Shown here: piece after piece, positions 12,472 to 25,777 of the stretch
Layout: each line of letters opens with the position of its first letter
Numbering within the stretch: position 1 is the first letter of the stretch
Origin: Rhizoclosmatium globosum
Taxonomy: Eukaryota; Chytridiomycota; Chytridiomycetes; Chytridiales; Chytriomycetaceae
Reading direction: 5' to 3'
DNA length: 64,000 nt
Assembly (NCBI GenBank): GCA_002104985.1
Contig: MCGO01000017.1
Location: forward strand, 434,001-498,000
The notes under the pieces: model-generated
The model's database searches: none
What the model was told of the DNA's origin: nothing
The model's input: the letters and a program-made list of their open reading frames with translations, nothing else
Translations under genes and position numbers: made by a program

Positions 12472-12802
12472 TTATATAATAGACAGGTTATGCGGATCAT
12501 GGGTGTTTTGGAGCCTTTGTTCTGACTCTGAAGGTTCTGATAGCCAATCTCTGTGTTTTGCTGCACTTTCGTCTCTCCAAACTGTCTCTTTGTGATTTCA
12601 GCAATTGAAATAGCCTTATTGATTGCCTTGTCCTTTGCCGTGACCAGCACCTATCAAGTATGCCAGAGTTAAGCTGGCGTTCAAGCTGTTATGGCAGCAC
12701 TCACACTGCCCCGCTTGACGCTGTCTTCAGGTGTTCCATCGCTGCTTCAACACATTCGGTGATTTTGCTGCCAGATGCAACTGAAAGCGTCGTTTGTGCC
12801 AT
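12472..12802 (-). CDS. Alba-domain RNA/DNA-binding protein
   Basis: ATG 12802-12800 gives MAQTTLSVASGSKITECVEA. An intron of about 60 bp separates this from VLVTAKDKAINKAISIAEIT, the Alba signature of a glycine-poor loop followed by KAxxIAE, then TEIGYQNL and PMIRIT. With one base restored near 12487 the chain ends ITLSII and a stop at 12474-12472, the usual end of short eukaryotic Alba proteins. Relatives are RNase P/MRP subunits (Rpp20/Rpp25) or cytosolic Alba mRNA-binders; I cannot choose between them. Read without correction, the frame runs on to within 2 bp of the Spp2 start. Its AATAAA signal lies in the roughly 60 bp between the two genes. Confidence 0.75.
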
Positions 12803-13370
12803 CTGAATCTTGAAAGTTCTGAACAAAAAACAAAACAAACAACCAAGAATGGATTCCTCCCACAGAACTAATCCAATCAATCTTTTGCCTGCTCTCTCCC
12901 GTACAAGCCGCTCTTTGCCGTGGATTAAGTAAACGCCTCTGCTTCTGTCTCTCGCATCCAGACTTTCTTAGGCTCAACTTGCTTCAATCGCTTCAAGTCC
13001 TAAATGGCCTTCTGATTTGGATGTCGCGTGGCTCTCTTGGAAAACAGATCAAGCTGATCATCTGTCGTCTGTGTATGCCCAGTGGTCTCTCTACTTTAAC
13101 CAAGATGGAATGGCACAAGGTATGGTCTTTTCATGGCTATGAGCCAGGAGAGAATACTTAGCTATGAGCGAATGTCAAAGTACTGAAGCGTATAAGGCTG
13201 GATGCATTCATATGTCAACTTAACACGGAATTCATCTTGGAACCCTTGTTCAAGCTTAACCACATGGAACATCCACATATTATATTATACCAACACATTC
13301 ATATGTAATAGGTCTAGTGACGAAACCTAGAAAGTCACATCTCAAGCGCCGCATTCCATCATCCATTATA
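12803..13370. other. Stretch without a confident gene
   Basis: The plus strand shows a possible small broken gene: an ATG near 12849 (MDSSHRTNPINLLPALS) and, after a possible 33-nt gap, WPSDLDVAWLSWKTDQ followed by VYAQWSLYFNQDGMAQ near 13010-13120. The composition looks coding, but I do not recognise it and no single frame joins the pieces. The rest, up to the LRR fragment, shows only direct echoes of acattcatatg near 13205 and 13293. Confidence 0.3.
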
Positions 13371-13379
13371 CTAGTCACG

Positions 13380-14080
13380 AAACTCACACACTTGAACTTA
13401 TCAATGTCACAAATATCTGGTCTTATTCCCAAAGCACTCAGCCTCTGCATCTCTCTCATCCACATTGATCTACCACAAACGCTTTAACTGGACCAATCCC
13501 GTCCTTCCGCTACCTCGAACACCTCCAACACCTCGCACTCGAAGGAAACAAATTCACAGGCCTATTCCAAACGGTCTACCCGACTCCATAACCACCTCTC
13601 ACTCTCCCAAAACAAACTCTCTGGAGAATTCCACAATCCCATCAGCACTCATCCTCTTCACCGCAAACAGAAACAACCTAACAGGCCCACTCCCCGAAAC
13701 CCTTCCCTCAACGCTAGACCACCTCGACATTCCCAAAACCGTCTTCACAGGACATATCCCTGCTTCCATGTGCGCACTCACTTCCCTCACACACCTCATC
13801 TACACACAAACAACCTGTCCGGCGAAATTCCTTCCGATATGCACAGAATGACATCCCTCCACACGTCAATTTCTCCAAAAACACGTTGGTTGGCAGTTTG
13901 CCTCCGTTGTTGGGTGATATTGAGGGTTGCTGAGGTTTATGGTGTATGGGAATGACGGGATTACGAAAGAGGTTCCGGAGGTGTACGCCGGGGCGGGGTT
14001 TTGTATTTTGATTTGCAGGCGCAGTTTGGGAGGGGTGGAAGATGATATGGTTTTTTGTGAGGATTATAGTTGTCTGGACA
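13380..14080 (+). pseudogene. Broken plant-type LRR protein gene
   Basis: Leucine-rich repeats of the xLxGxIPxxL type appear in all three plus frames in turn: ISGLIPKALSLCISLIHID (13390-13470), LTGPIPSFRYLEHLQHLALE (13480-13545), NNLTGPLPETLP and FTGHIPASMCALTSLTHL (13675-13800), NLSGEIPSDM, and NTLVGSLPPLLGDIEG to about 13930. At least four frame changes in 550 bp, with no clear introns between repeats, make this either a decayed copy or a badly sequenced one. The intact relative is probably the reverse-strand LRR gene at 16.8-18.8 kb. No signal peptide or anchor can be placed. Confidence 0.6.
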
Positions 14081-14164
14081 AGTGACGAATAGGGGCACCA
14101 AAAAAACAAAGAATATTTCCTTTGGTCCGATTCTCTCGCTCCCAACGTTTGTCGCTTCATACCA

Positions 14165-14455
14165 GTGTTGAATTCGCTAAATTTGAAGCGAACAAAGCTC
14201 TCTCCCAACGCTATTTCAAGTCTTATTGAAACTCTTCCGTTCACCAAGGTTTCTGAATTAAACTTGAATCTATGCGGTGTCAAGGGCTTTCGGGCAGCCA
14301 AAATGAAACAAACCGCTCTCAAGAAATTGTTGATTGGACTAGTCATACAAGCCGATGCCTTGAAGTTGATTCATCATTTGTTTCCGTCTTTGGGGGAACT
14401 TGCGCTTGCAGATATTCAGCAGAAGGGTTTCGAATTTCCTGAAGCAATGGTTTAG
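14165..14455 (+). CDS. Short LRR-like hypothetical protein
   Basis: An open frame encodes SLNLKRTKLSPNAISSLIE, then VSELNLNLCGVKGF and FPSLGELALADIQQKG. The spacing of L-x-L strands followed by helices is like cytosolic ribonuclease-inhibitor-type LRRs and unlike the GPIP type next door. At under 100 residues it is short and may be one exon of a larger gene or a fragment. No splice partners are obvious. Confidence 0.35.
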   Translation: MLNSLNLKRTKLSPNAISSLIETLPFTKVSELNLNLCGVKGFRAAKMKQTALKKLLIGLVIQADALKLIHHLFPSLGELALADIQQKGFEFPEAMV

Positions 14456-14595
14456 TTGACAGGGTTAGCTTTGCGTTGGTTTCAAAGGAAAAGGTTGGTT
14501 GGAAGAACGAAGAACGAGGAATTCAAGCTGTAAACTTGGCAGCGGGGATGGAGACATGATTCTTCCATTTTAACTTTTGAAACAAAACAAGAGTG

Positions 14596-15509
14596 ATGGC
14601 TTCCAATCAAGTTGCTGGTAGTGTTCCCGCTATCGAATGGCCAAGCGAGATTTACTTTCGGCGTTCCATTAATGATGCGCTTGTTGTTCATGGCTATCCA
14701 ACTCCAGCAGAAGATGCAATGCCAATCATCAGCATCTCACAGTTTTCTGACAAACCTCCCTCAGCTGCCTCTTACGAAGAAATCACTCAAGTGTATGTTG
14801 GCAGCTCAAATGGATCGCTGGTTAGCGATCTCAGAACAGGCTCTGATGACGAAAGTGTATCAACTGTATTCATCAACCCTCCCCTCCTCAAAGTCGTCAA
14901 CAAGAAAGCGAATAATCCGGCAAAGGAGCAGAAGTTTCACTTTCAAGCCTCGAGGTCTGGTGCCAGAGTATTGGATTACACAACCCACGATAAGACAGCT
15001 GCAAACAAGGATCAAAATGTGGAAGCCTCGTTCCAGATGGATCAAGTCTGGTTTCGTTGGATCTTCGATCCATCATTCTCGTCTGTACCTGGCTCGCCTA
15101 CCCGAACAACAACACACAACCTCCAATTCACGACAGAATCACCTGCGGCAAAGAACGTAACATGGAAACTGTCGCAAAGTTTACCGTTAACCGTTCATTG
15201 TTTTATTCTGCATTTGCGACAGAGAACAAGGGAACTAAAAACGTGAATCCTATGTTCGTGACTGGAAAGTTTGAATTGGATAAGTTGACGTGGCCAAACT
15301 TCCATCAAAACCAGCTGACAGTAATTCTCTCGACGCTGTGGAGCGTCTGGATGGGTGATGTCTTGAACCGTGAAGGAGCTTTGAAGGACTTGCTGCTTGT
15401 GCGTGACAAGAAATTCAAGAAGGAACATGGTGGAGACAAGTTCATTTCTGCGTTCTACTTTGGAGGATTCCAGTTGAATGGGGCTGATAAACCTAGTCAT
15501 AAGTCTTAG
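14596..15509 (+). CDS. Hypothetical protein
   Basis: ATG 14596 opens MASNQVAGSVPAIEWPSEIY, followed by about 190 residues of mixed, globular-looking sequence (FHFQASRSGARVLDY, FQMDQVWFRWIFDPSFS). Near 15170 the frame changes to KFTVNRSLFYSAFATENKG, then LDKLTWPNFHQNQLTVIL and LWSVWMGDVLNREGALKDL, ending in a Lys/Ser tail at 15509. With the change corrected it is about 305 residues in one exon. There is no signal peptide or membrane segment, and I recognise no family. The intron-free structure differs from its neighbours. Confidence 0.6.
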
Positions 15510-15627
15510 ATATCATGGATTGGTGGAGGCACTGATTAATAGTAATACAGTACATTTCCAAAGAATGCGTTGAAATCATTGATTTGTCAACGGGTGTAAT
15601 AAGAATTACAAAGGATAGAGCAAAATC

Positions 15628-16855
15628 ATGGCAGACACAACAAACCTCAGCAGCCTTCTTAACGCCCACGCAACAGAGATTGCGCAGCTCCGAGAACGAA
15701 TCAGCGATGTGATTGATCCATCCAAGCACGATGAAATCTGGCTGCTGCGTTTCCTTCTCTCAAACAAGACTGTTGATGTGGCTGAAACAGCTTGCCGCTT
15801 TACAATCAACTGGTACAAGACCCATGCAGCTGCAATCGAAACAGTAATGGCTGGAGGAAAGGCGCCCAAAAGATGAGATTAACGTGTTCCAAGTTGCTGG
15901 CTTCCATAAGGAAACGAACAAGGGTGAACCAATTTACTATGTCAGAGGTCTCTGCAACAACAAGGGGCTCATGGACAACGTTTCACACGATGACTTTGTC
16001 AACTTTACAATCTTCAGCCGCATAAAGGCTCTGGAAGCTTGTGCGAAAGCCACAAAAGAGCAGAACAGACTTGTCAAGATGGTCACAGTTGTTGACGTTC
16101 AAAACTTCAATTTCACCCGTGGAAACGATATGCGCTTCTTTAGAGCCATCGGAGACAGTTCAAAAATTAGCGAGAAGATGTTTCCTCAGCTGCTTGGCAG
16201 ATCTGTTATGGCTAATATGCCTCCTACGATGCTCTTCTTGTTCAACACGGTGTTCAAGCCATTATTATCCAAGAAGACGCAAGAGAAAGTGGTTCTCTGT
16301 CCTGGTGTTGCATCCGGCAAGCCACTGGATGCATGTCCATATATTGCACGAGTTCTCAAACCTGAGAATATTCCGTCGTTCATTGGAGGAACCTGCAACT
16401 GCAAAGGAGGCTGTATCAGTGGAATTCCAAATTACCAAACTGTTCCAGTCAATGCAATTTCAGATTCTGGACTCATGAACATTACAGTTCATGCAAGGTC
16501 AACGGAAATGGTTGAAGTTCCATTGGCACAAGGAGCTCAAATCAAATACGAATTCAAAATTTCTGAGAAACAGGATATCAAGGTTCAGATCGTATTTCGT
16601 CCCAATGGTGGGATAAAGGAAGTTGAAGTTGTTGCATTACGTTCCCTTGAGGAGAAAGATGGGGTTATCAGTGGGAGTTTCGTTGCACCAACTGCAGGAA
16701 TTCTCGTCAAGACATTTGATAACACTTTTTCTGGGTCAGAGCCAAAAACGTGTGGTATAAACTTGAGCAAGTCGAAGACAGAGAAGAATAACTGCGAAAG
16801 TGTGGATAATAAAGAGATGTTTGTATTCATGCCCAAACCCAAAACAACGCCATAA
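15628..16855 (+). CDS. Sec14-GOLD (CRAL-TRIO plus GOLD) lipid-transfer protein
   Basis: MADTTNLSSLL opens a CRAL-TRIO N-terminal region (DEIWLLRFLLSNKTVDVAET). After one frame change at about 15873 comes the lipid-binding core: PIYYVRGLCNNKG, VKMVTVVDVQNFNF, MFPQLLGRSVMANMPPTMLF and FNTVFKPLLSKKTQEKV, ending with the IPSFIGGTC motif. Residues from about 285 form a beta-rich GOLD-like domain (VPLAQGAQIKYEFKISEKQD, then GILVKTFDNTFS). The known role of the class is phosphatidylinositol or other lipid exchange on membranes. The last 29 bases of its CDS overlap, tail to tail, the CDS of the reverse-strand LRR gene. Confidence 0.85.
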
Positions 16856-18800
16856 GCAGGAACGAAACAATCCTATCAGCTTGCGAACGTTTGCCCGAAC
16901 TTGTAGTTGTTGCCGTATTGGCAAAGTTGACAACCTTGCAGCGTGTCGAGAAACAAAGCTGACCATCTGGACACCACGCCGCAGAAGTATTCCCGGCAGT
17001 GCACGAGCAGTGTCCATTATCACAATAACTCTGCAAAGACCCACATTGAATACCACATCCACCACAGTTACTTGTGTCCCCATCGTACCTAATTAAAGTC
17101 TATTAATTTCAGCAAATGAATGTAATCATCCAAATCACCTGAGCTGCAATCACACATTCCACCAACACAATTCAACCCGTTCTTACACACAATCCCACAA
17201 GCGCCACAGTTATTATTATCATACAACTGTCCCGTGGGACAAGTGCATTCTGCAGGGAGGTTCGATTCGTTCCGTTGCGGCTCGAAATGGAAATTCGGAT
17301 TCATCCAGAGGTTCGGGTTTGGTCATGCAGTTTCCAGTGACGTCTAAGGATTGGATATTGGCTAAGGCCCAAATCCGAGCGGGATTGGGCCTGTGAAGAG
17401 GTTTCCAGAAAGGGAACTTGAATAAGAGTCAGATAACATGATTTGGGAAAAAGAGTTTTTGCAATTACATTGTCTTGAGTCCATAGATTTTACATATATT
17501 GGTTGGGATTTGTCCAATTAAGTTGTTATTGCTCAAGTCCAAGTTTGTGAGGGCGGGGATTTGACCAACAGCGAGAGGAATCGTTCCGTTTAAGTTGTTG
17601 CTACCAAAATTCACGTCAAATAAGTTGTTGCATTTGTTGATGGAGGTTGGAATAGGCCCAGTCAGTTGGTTTCCTTCGAGATGGCTAAATTTACATAAAT
17701 AAATTAGAAGCTTGTCTTCTTTCACATTAGTTTTCATGAATTACATGGAGATCAGCTGACGCAATTTTGCAAACGTGTTGGGTATGGTGCCATTCAACTG
17801 GTTATACCCAAGATTTCTACAATAACACATGAACACTTTCGCAGCTGCCAAAAAATGAACATACAGTGATTGCAATGTTGGCACACTCATCAAAGAATCA
17901 GGAATAGGACCCGAAAGCTCGTTTCTCGATAAATCACTGCATCCGAAAGAATTAATCGTGATTGAATTATAAAGATAAATCTCACAGATAATTCAATTGG
18001 CCAATGATGAAATCCAGGTTGGAATCGGTCCACTAAATTCGTTTCCGGCAAGCTCCCTACTCAAACGTAAGTATCTTCAAAAGTACTTTTGCGGACGTTA
18101 CAAATGCTGAATAGATGCTAGCTTAGACAGTGCGGATGGAATAGGACCGGTAATCGAATTGTTTGAAAGAATTACCATAATTTAGTTGCTTATTGTGCTC
18201 GCAAAGAACGTACAATAGTTGCAGGTTGTTCATCGAGCCAAGGCCATCGATTGGGCCGGTTATTTGATTATTCGATAAGACTCTGCCGTTTTGGAATAAG
18301 TTCAACACGATAGATGTCTTGGCTCACAATGAATTCAGCGCCAGGTCCTGCACACAACTCGGAATAGGTCCAGTCATATTATTTCCTGCATAGTTACTGA
18401 TGATGTGGGCATAAGACATCGATGACACTTCACACCTTAAACTTGAAACCGAACTCACAGGTATTGAAGAGACCCAAGACCACAAAAAAGCATCGGCATG
18501 GGTCCAGGAGCAATTCCGACATTACTTAAAACTCTAACAGAAAAGCTTTAGCCTTGTGGCGAGAGTATTCTAGGAGTGTTTACAATGAGCTGATCTTTTG
18601 ATGACCAACAGAATCAGCGATGCACTTGACGTATTTGGATTGGCAGCAATCTGATCCTGTAGGAAAGAGGTTTTTGAACCACATGGTGAGCCCGGTGCAG
18701 TCCGGAGAAGTCGTCGTTGTCGGCATTGTTGTCGGATGAAAGTGACAATTTGAAAGACTCCAAATAATTCATATAACATACATCATGTATTCGGTGAATC
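16827..18800 (-). CDS. Secreted LRR protein with Cys-rich C-terminus and probable GPI anchor
   Basis: Reading leftwards, an LRR cap appears first (DCTGLTMWFKNLFPTGSDCC, about 18710). Then come six or more GPIP-type repeats: NNMTGPIPSCVQDL, NNQITGPIDGLGSMNNLQLL, NQLTGPIPTSINKC, NNLNGTIPLAVGQIPALTNL and NNLIGQIPTNIC. Most repeats sit in an exon of their own, separated by introns of 45-75 bp placed at the same point of the repeat. The last exons encode two Cys modules of NCGACG/NCGGCG type and CSCTAG, then SSGKRSQADRIVSFLLMAL, a typical GPI-attachment tail. The N-terminus and signal peptide near 18760-18800 are not resolved. Likely a cell-surface or wall protein. Confidence 0.7.
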
Positions 18801-18810
18801 AATACGAAAA

Positions 18811-20339
18811 TTATCGCTGGTTCTTCAGCACTTGGTCCACAATTCTCAAATCAACCACCTTCTCGCGCTCCTTTCCGCGCTTAACACCTTCAGCCCTCTC
18901 AAACGCGTCCAAAACTTTCCACCCTTTATAAGAAACTGGTTCAATACCTTTTTCCTTCAAGAGTTGCGATTCCGTTGAATCCTGATTTAGAGCTGGCGGG
19001 TTTTGTGGATCCAACATCTTGTAACACTGACTCGGCAGTCTCAATAGCATCATACATTGTGGCAGCAATAACGCCAACAGCACCGCGCTTAATCCAACCG
19101 CTTGCATACAATCCTGGAACAACCTTGTGAGAGACATCCAAAACACGGCCACGGGTATTTGGAATGAGACCTTTAGATGAGTCAAAGGGTACTTCGCTGG
19201 TTGATGTTGTGATTGGATTTCCAGTGTATCCCAAGGACGTGATTAAGAGCCCACACGGAATGTCTACATACTCCATTGGATTCGTGGTTACTTTAGAACC
19301 AAGTGGGGATGCAGAAGCAACAGGATCCATTCGCTGGAAACGCACAGCTTCCAAGTGCTTCTGTGTGTTGAGAATATTTCACGGGGTGAGGAACCAGTTG
19401 AGGTGCCACTGTTTTGGCTGATGGATCGCGTTCAACGAGTGAAGAATTTGCATGAGGCGTTTTGGGCCACGGTCTAAGGACTCGTCTGATTCCGAATTGA
19501 CATAAGGGGAGTTGAGAGGATTGGAGTTGGGGCAGAGAAGTTCCTGGGAGTTTTGTCATTTCGCGGAGCTCTTTTGCTGTGAACGCGGTTTGGTAAGGAC
19601 CACGACGAGCAACGAGGTGGACTTGTGAAATAGTGCTCTTCTCGAGAGAGGCAAGAACTGTGTCTGGATATCTGTTTTTGCGAGGTCTTTGAGGGGAGTG
19701 AGAAGGATACGAGCGACATCGAGAGCCACGTTTCCTTGACCAACAATTACAGCTGTGTCCGTTGAGGATAGGTCAATGGGAGGGGTTGGGCTGGAGAGTC
19801 AGAGGAAAGCCATTGACCCATTTGACGAATTCATGAGCAGAGTGCCTATGGGGTCTTAATAGACTAATCAAATATGATGTTTATACTCACTCCCTTTGTT
19901 GTTCCTTCATGGCAGATACCCAACTTCTTTGGCTGTTCGGCTCCATAGGCCAACACCACTGCATCGTACTGTTCGCGAAGCTGAGCCACGGACACATCGC
20001 GTCCAACATTCACATTTCCAAAGAACGAAAAGCGGGGCTCGGCTGAGGCAAATGCATCAACTTGTTGATCACTTTCTGATTGTTTCTTTGTTAGACAGCC
20101 AGCCCATCCAGTCCAGATACGCATTAATACCTTTGCATCCGAGTGATCGGGAGCAATGCCAAAGCGACAAGGCCAAAGGGCATTGGCAGCTTCTCAAACA
20201 TGTCAACAGCAACTGATGCGTTTCCCTTGAGCACATGTTGGGCCGTGTAGAACGCAGCTTAATAATGTTAAGATAGAACAGAAACACTTGGTCAGAGCAA
20301 CTCACCAGGTCCACTTCCCACAATCGCAACTCTGAACAT
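18811..20339 (-). CDS. Mitochondrial NADPH:adrenodoxin (ferredoxin) oxidoreductase
   Basis: ATG 20339-20337 gives [17 protein letters not shown], the FAD-binding Rossmann motif, split by an intron. Next come [18 protein letters not shown] and [18 protein letters not shown] with VVLAYGAE, all diagnostic for the FDXR/Arh1 family. The C-terminal exons carry [14 protein letters not shown] and [20 protein letters not shown]. The enzyme passes electrons from NADPH to mitochondrial ferredoxin for Fe-S cluster, haem A and related synthesis. No long presequence precedes the FAD motif, so targeting is unclear. The middle (19450-19850) holds several frame changes, and a last one near 19030 precedes the tail. 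Its start is 70 bp from the RuvBL2 start on the other strand, suggesting a bidirectional promoter. Confidence 0.9.
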
Positions 20340-20409
20340 TTCTCAAGTTCTTTCTTCTTCTTTCTTTTTCTCAAATCCAACAAAACAAAACAAACCCGCC
20401 AAACAACAA

Positions 20410-22311
<1,902 letters not shown>

Positions 22312-22611
22312 TTGTGAGTTTTGTCTGGATGAAGGGGCAGCTCGGATGTTTGATTGGCGTGATTTCCCTTGTTTCAGTTTCCTAACTTGTATTGTTTATC
22401 TCGTTTTACGCTCTATTTAATTTGAAGAATGACTTGAACTTTGTTGTAGTGCTAACTAGTTGTTTATGATGGATGTGTTTGGAAGTGTCACAAAAGCACC
22501 AAAGCAGAGTCCCAAACCTCACTTCTTTCCTGGTCTCTATACTCTCCTTTATCCTTTGTTAAACACGTTTAACTTATAGGCATATAGTATCCGCTCTTCT
22601 AACTGGCAACA
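22312..22611. other. Intergenic, nothing recognised
   Basis: About 300 bp of T-rich spacer between the RuvBL2 stop and the PXMP4-like start. It presumably holds one 3' UTR and one promoter. No repeats or RNA genes seen. Confidence 0.4.
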
Positions 22612-23365
22612 ATGGATTCAATCCTCACCAACCCCAAATATCACGATATCTTTTCCATTCTCAAGGGATTCCGAAACGGAGCCGTATATGGAGCAAGAAT
22701 TAGATTCCCACATGCCCTTGTTATGCAGGTCCTGTTCGGAACTGGAACGTGAGTCCGTGTGGCTGCCCTGAGCCAAAACACTTGGATCACTCAGTCACTA
22801 ATGAGGCATACACAGCATCGAACAGAAATTCAAACGTATCACAGAAGCTACAATTCAACACTCTCGAAACCTCGCCTTCTTTGTGACAATCTACAAAACT
22901 CTGATGGTTCTTCAACGACGCATCAAAGGACGAGAGGACAGCGCGGATTCCTTTATTGCCGGTTTAATCGGAGGATACTTTATCTTTGGAGACGACAACA
23001 ACATCAATCAGCAGATAAACATGTATTTGTTGTCGAGAATCACGTTTGGGATTGCGAAGATGGCTGTGAAGCGGGGTATTGTGCCAGAACCTCCTCATTC
23101 GTTCCCTATTTTCGCAGCTACTGTGTGGGGTAAGTTGGGGATTGTTTGTGTTTGTTAGAATCTAATCCGGATTTATCAAAGGAATCGTAATGTGGCAGTT
23201 CCGACATGAGCGTGATGTATTGCAGAGCTCTTTGCAATCGTCGATGCAGGTATGTCTATTATTCGCTGTGGATTGTTTTAGTTGTTACTTATTCTTCCGC
23301 AGTTCTTGTACAACGACTCCGAAGTCTTTTCAAACTTGGGAAATTGGTTGTGGAGAAATCGCTAG
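22612..23365 (+). CDS. Peroxisomal membrane protein PMP24/PXMP4 family
   Basis: Four exons join in frame, with no indel needed: MDSILTNPKYHDIFSILKGF, then NGAVYGARIRFPHALVMQVL, QHSRNLAFFVTIYKTLMVLQ and SFIAGLIGGYFIFGDDNNIN, QINMYLLSRITFGIAKMAV, FAATVWGIVMWQFRHER and finally SSLQSSMQFLYNDSEVFSNL. The blocks and their order match PXMP4, a small Tim17/Tim22-related integral membrane protein of peroxisomes. Introns start at 22749, 23130 and about 23250. Its biochemical function is not well established. This is one of the few genes here with no frame change. Confidence 0.9.
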
Positions 23366-23405
23366 GGTATCTCAAGATGCCATACATGATTTATTGTGGG
23401 AAGTC

Positions 23406-24284
23406 TTAGTGGGATGCGACTTCTTTCTTCTTTGCTTCCACAGCGGCATCAACGTCCTTCATAAATACATCATGCTCCTTTGAATCTTTGTCTTCAATTC
23501 TTTTAACTTCATCCGTTGACTTGATCTTGAGTTTCTTGAGATCAACACGTGCAGTTGCACGTAAATCTCTGATCTGAGTACGATGCTTTTCGGCAATTTG
23601 AGAAATAGATTTGATGATGTTTCGCGATGTTCTGCGCTCATTCTAGCCATACTGTTAGTTTTCGTTTTTCGAACACGTTTGTGACAGCTTACTTTGGAAC
23701 TGTGACTTTCAGTGTTGATCCGTCAACTTTCTGAGGACTCAGGCCAAGCTTTGCATCACGAATAGACTTCTCAGCGAATGGAGTATACTATTCCACAGCC
23801 ACTAATCAGTAACTGCTCAACGTGTTCAACCCAAAAAAACTCACGTCTTCATCGTTCAACACAACCATCAAAGTATGAGCATCCTTTGTAGAAATCTGAG
23901 CAATCTCAGATAGAGCAACAGCACCCTTTCCCTTCTTCTCCATCACAACCTGCACCTTATCCAAAAGGGCTGGGTTCGCCCCTTCCCAAAGTGATGCTGG
24001 TGCTCAAGTTGTCCTTCAAACGATCAATACAGCTTCGCATCTTTAGCTGCATCTTGGACATGTCGAATTCAGGTGGTGGAGCATCGTTATCATCGTCCTT
24101 TTGCTGTTTGCCGCCTTTGGACTTTGACGCAGGTTCCTTCTTTTTGGCGGCATAGAAACGGATTGATGGAGCGGTATTGATTGAGAGAATGATGGACGGG
24201 AAGCGACGAAGTGTTGCAGTGGCAGAGGCCCGTTGACAGCTGATGCGTGAATTGAACACAACGAAATGACAATGATTGGAACAT
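23406..24284 (-). CDS. RRF1: Mitochondrial ribosome recycling factor
   Basis: The start MFQSLSFRCVQFTHQLSTG is Ser/His/Arg-rich without acids, like a mitochondrial presequence. The core follows: KMQLKMRSCIDRLKDNLST, then GRANPALLDKVQV with one frame change at 23985. GRANP plus LLDKV is the hallmark of ribosome recycling factor. Further exons give GAVALSEIAQISTKDAHTLM, the IRDAKLGLSPQKVDGSTLKV block and a C-terminal helix (EHRETSSN, KHRTQIRDLRATARVDLKKL) ending KKKEVASH. It splits post-termination ribosomes together with a mitochondrial EF-G. The 3' end converges on the PXMP4-like gene with 40 bp between stops. Confidence 0.88.
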
Positions 24285-24547
24285 CTTTTTGTAGAATATT
24301 TACACGAAAGAAAGAAAAAGAAAGAAACGAATTGAGGAAATGAATAGGTACTTTGATTTATTGATTGCTCGCTCAATTTCTACGTGCAACAACAATAATT
24401 ATATATCTTAAAAGATAAACAAACTCTTCCATTATTTTATTGTTATTTCGTAGTTTTGTGATATGCATTCATCTCCAGCGCCACCGCCCAAGCCTGAGTC
24501 CCATCAGCGTTTTCTTCCCTGAATCTCCAAAGACCCAGAACACAACA

Positions 24548-25672
24548 ATGGCACGCAAAGCTATTAACGTCGACGATCTATTGAAAGACTTGGACATGAG
24601 TCTGAACGAGCTCAACGAGGGTGCTGATGGTGAGTAGGATCACACTCGGCTGCATGGGGCACCTTGTTAATTGATCGCTTACAGCCGCATCCGCCGTCGC
24701 AGCGCCGACAAAGAGTGGATTGCATGATGCCCTCAACTCTTCCTCTCACGGAGAGGATGATGCATATGGTGACTTTTTGGATTCTTACGGCGAGGAGCAA
24801 GTGGAAGCTGTAAGTCAAAGTGCCTGAACCTTCTTGATTCGCACCATCTGACGTTTTACTTTCTTTAGCCTGTGATCCCTACTATTCCAGTCCCTTCTGT
24901 CGTAGCGCCACCTGTTCAATACAGACAACCCCTACCAGCCACACCTGTTTCATATCCACAGTACCCTCCACCTACAAGAAAACCTTTACCCTCCAGACCC
25001 CCGTCTGCATCCACTAATGCGCCTGGTATGGTTCAAAGAATGAACTCAAACCCCGGTGTCAATGGACAGATGAACGGATTCGGTATGGGAGCAGGACCTT
25101 CCGACAACCTCAGACGTGAGTTTATTGCCATTACACCACGTGTATCCAGTCAAGGCGGAGCTGAAATGGAACGCCGCGGGTCAACTTCCACAACCATGAC
25201 CTCGATGACGTCAGCATCAGCCAATTCACCTGAAGTGTCAGACGAAGTCCGGTTGCTTCGTGAACAGCTGGAACGGGCAAAGATTGAATTGTTGGAGCTT
25301 GCGCAACAAAAGGCTTCCGTTCCAACATCTGTGCAATCGATGCCAGCTAGAAAAGAATACGAAGAATTCCAGGGCGTTAACAAACCAATGGCTGCGCCGA
25401 AATCAAAGGGAGACGCTTCATCCATCACTTCTGGAAAGAGTGGGAAGAGTGCCAAGAGCACAAGTAGTGGCTGGTTTGGAATGTCGCGTTCCAAGTCAAA
25501 CTCAATGTTAAAGCAGATGGAAGTGCGAAACCAAAAAGAAGGAGAAGGACCTTCCTGTATGACCACCTCCATGACCCTTGGAGCGGAGGTCGATTCTCTA
25601 ACTTACATAGACAATTTCATTCGAGTTTCTTTCCTTTTCTACGCAATAAAAGCAGGTTTCCTTTTTTGACTT
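24548..25672 (+). CDS. LD-motif/GGRF family member A
   Basis: First of seven related head-to-tail genes. Exon 1 (24548-24629) encodes MARKAINVDDLLKDLDMSLN, where VDDLLKDL fits the paxillin-type LD motif. A phase-1 intron follows. Exon 2 has AYGDFLDSYGEE. Exon 3 (from 24869) is Pro-rich (PPPTRKPLPSRPPS, possible SH3 ligands), then a coiled coil (EVRLLREQLERAKIELLELA), then SSITSGKSGKSAKS and SGWFGMSRSKSNS. The conserved C-terminus WSGGRF appears in another frame near 25590-25605, so the longer ORF end is probably a frameshift artefact. A poly(A) signal (caataaaa) lies near 25643. Function unknown; domains suggest a cytoskeletal or cortical adaptor (inference). Confidence 0.7.
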
Positions 25673-25777
25673 TGATCAGAATCCACCAAATAGAATTTTC
25701 ACCGTTGGTCACGTGACAGGGAGACACCCTCTTGCATCTTTGACCAGTCAATTTGTGATTCTGAAACCATCCTTTCA

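Noticed and set aside
12747..12977. Reverse-strand ORF upstream of the Alba gene
   Set aside because: It overlaps the Alba first exon in another frame and shows no domain; it is probably the promoter region.
24900..25060. Proline-rich segment of member A as a collagen- or extensin-like protein
   Set aside because: No signal peptide or repeat period; better explained as a cytosolic SH3-ligand-like linker.
25086..25150. 34-nt intron (gtgagt to atccag) in member A
   Set aside because: Shorter than other introns here, and splicing would break the frame that continues into the coiled coil.
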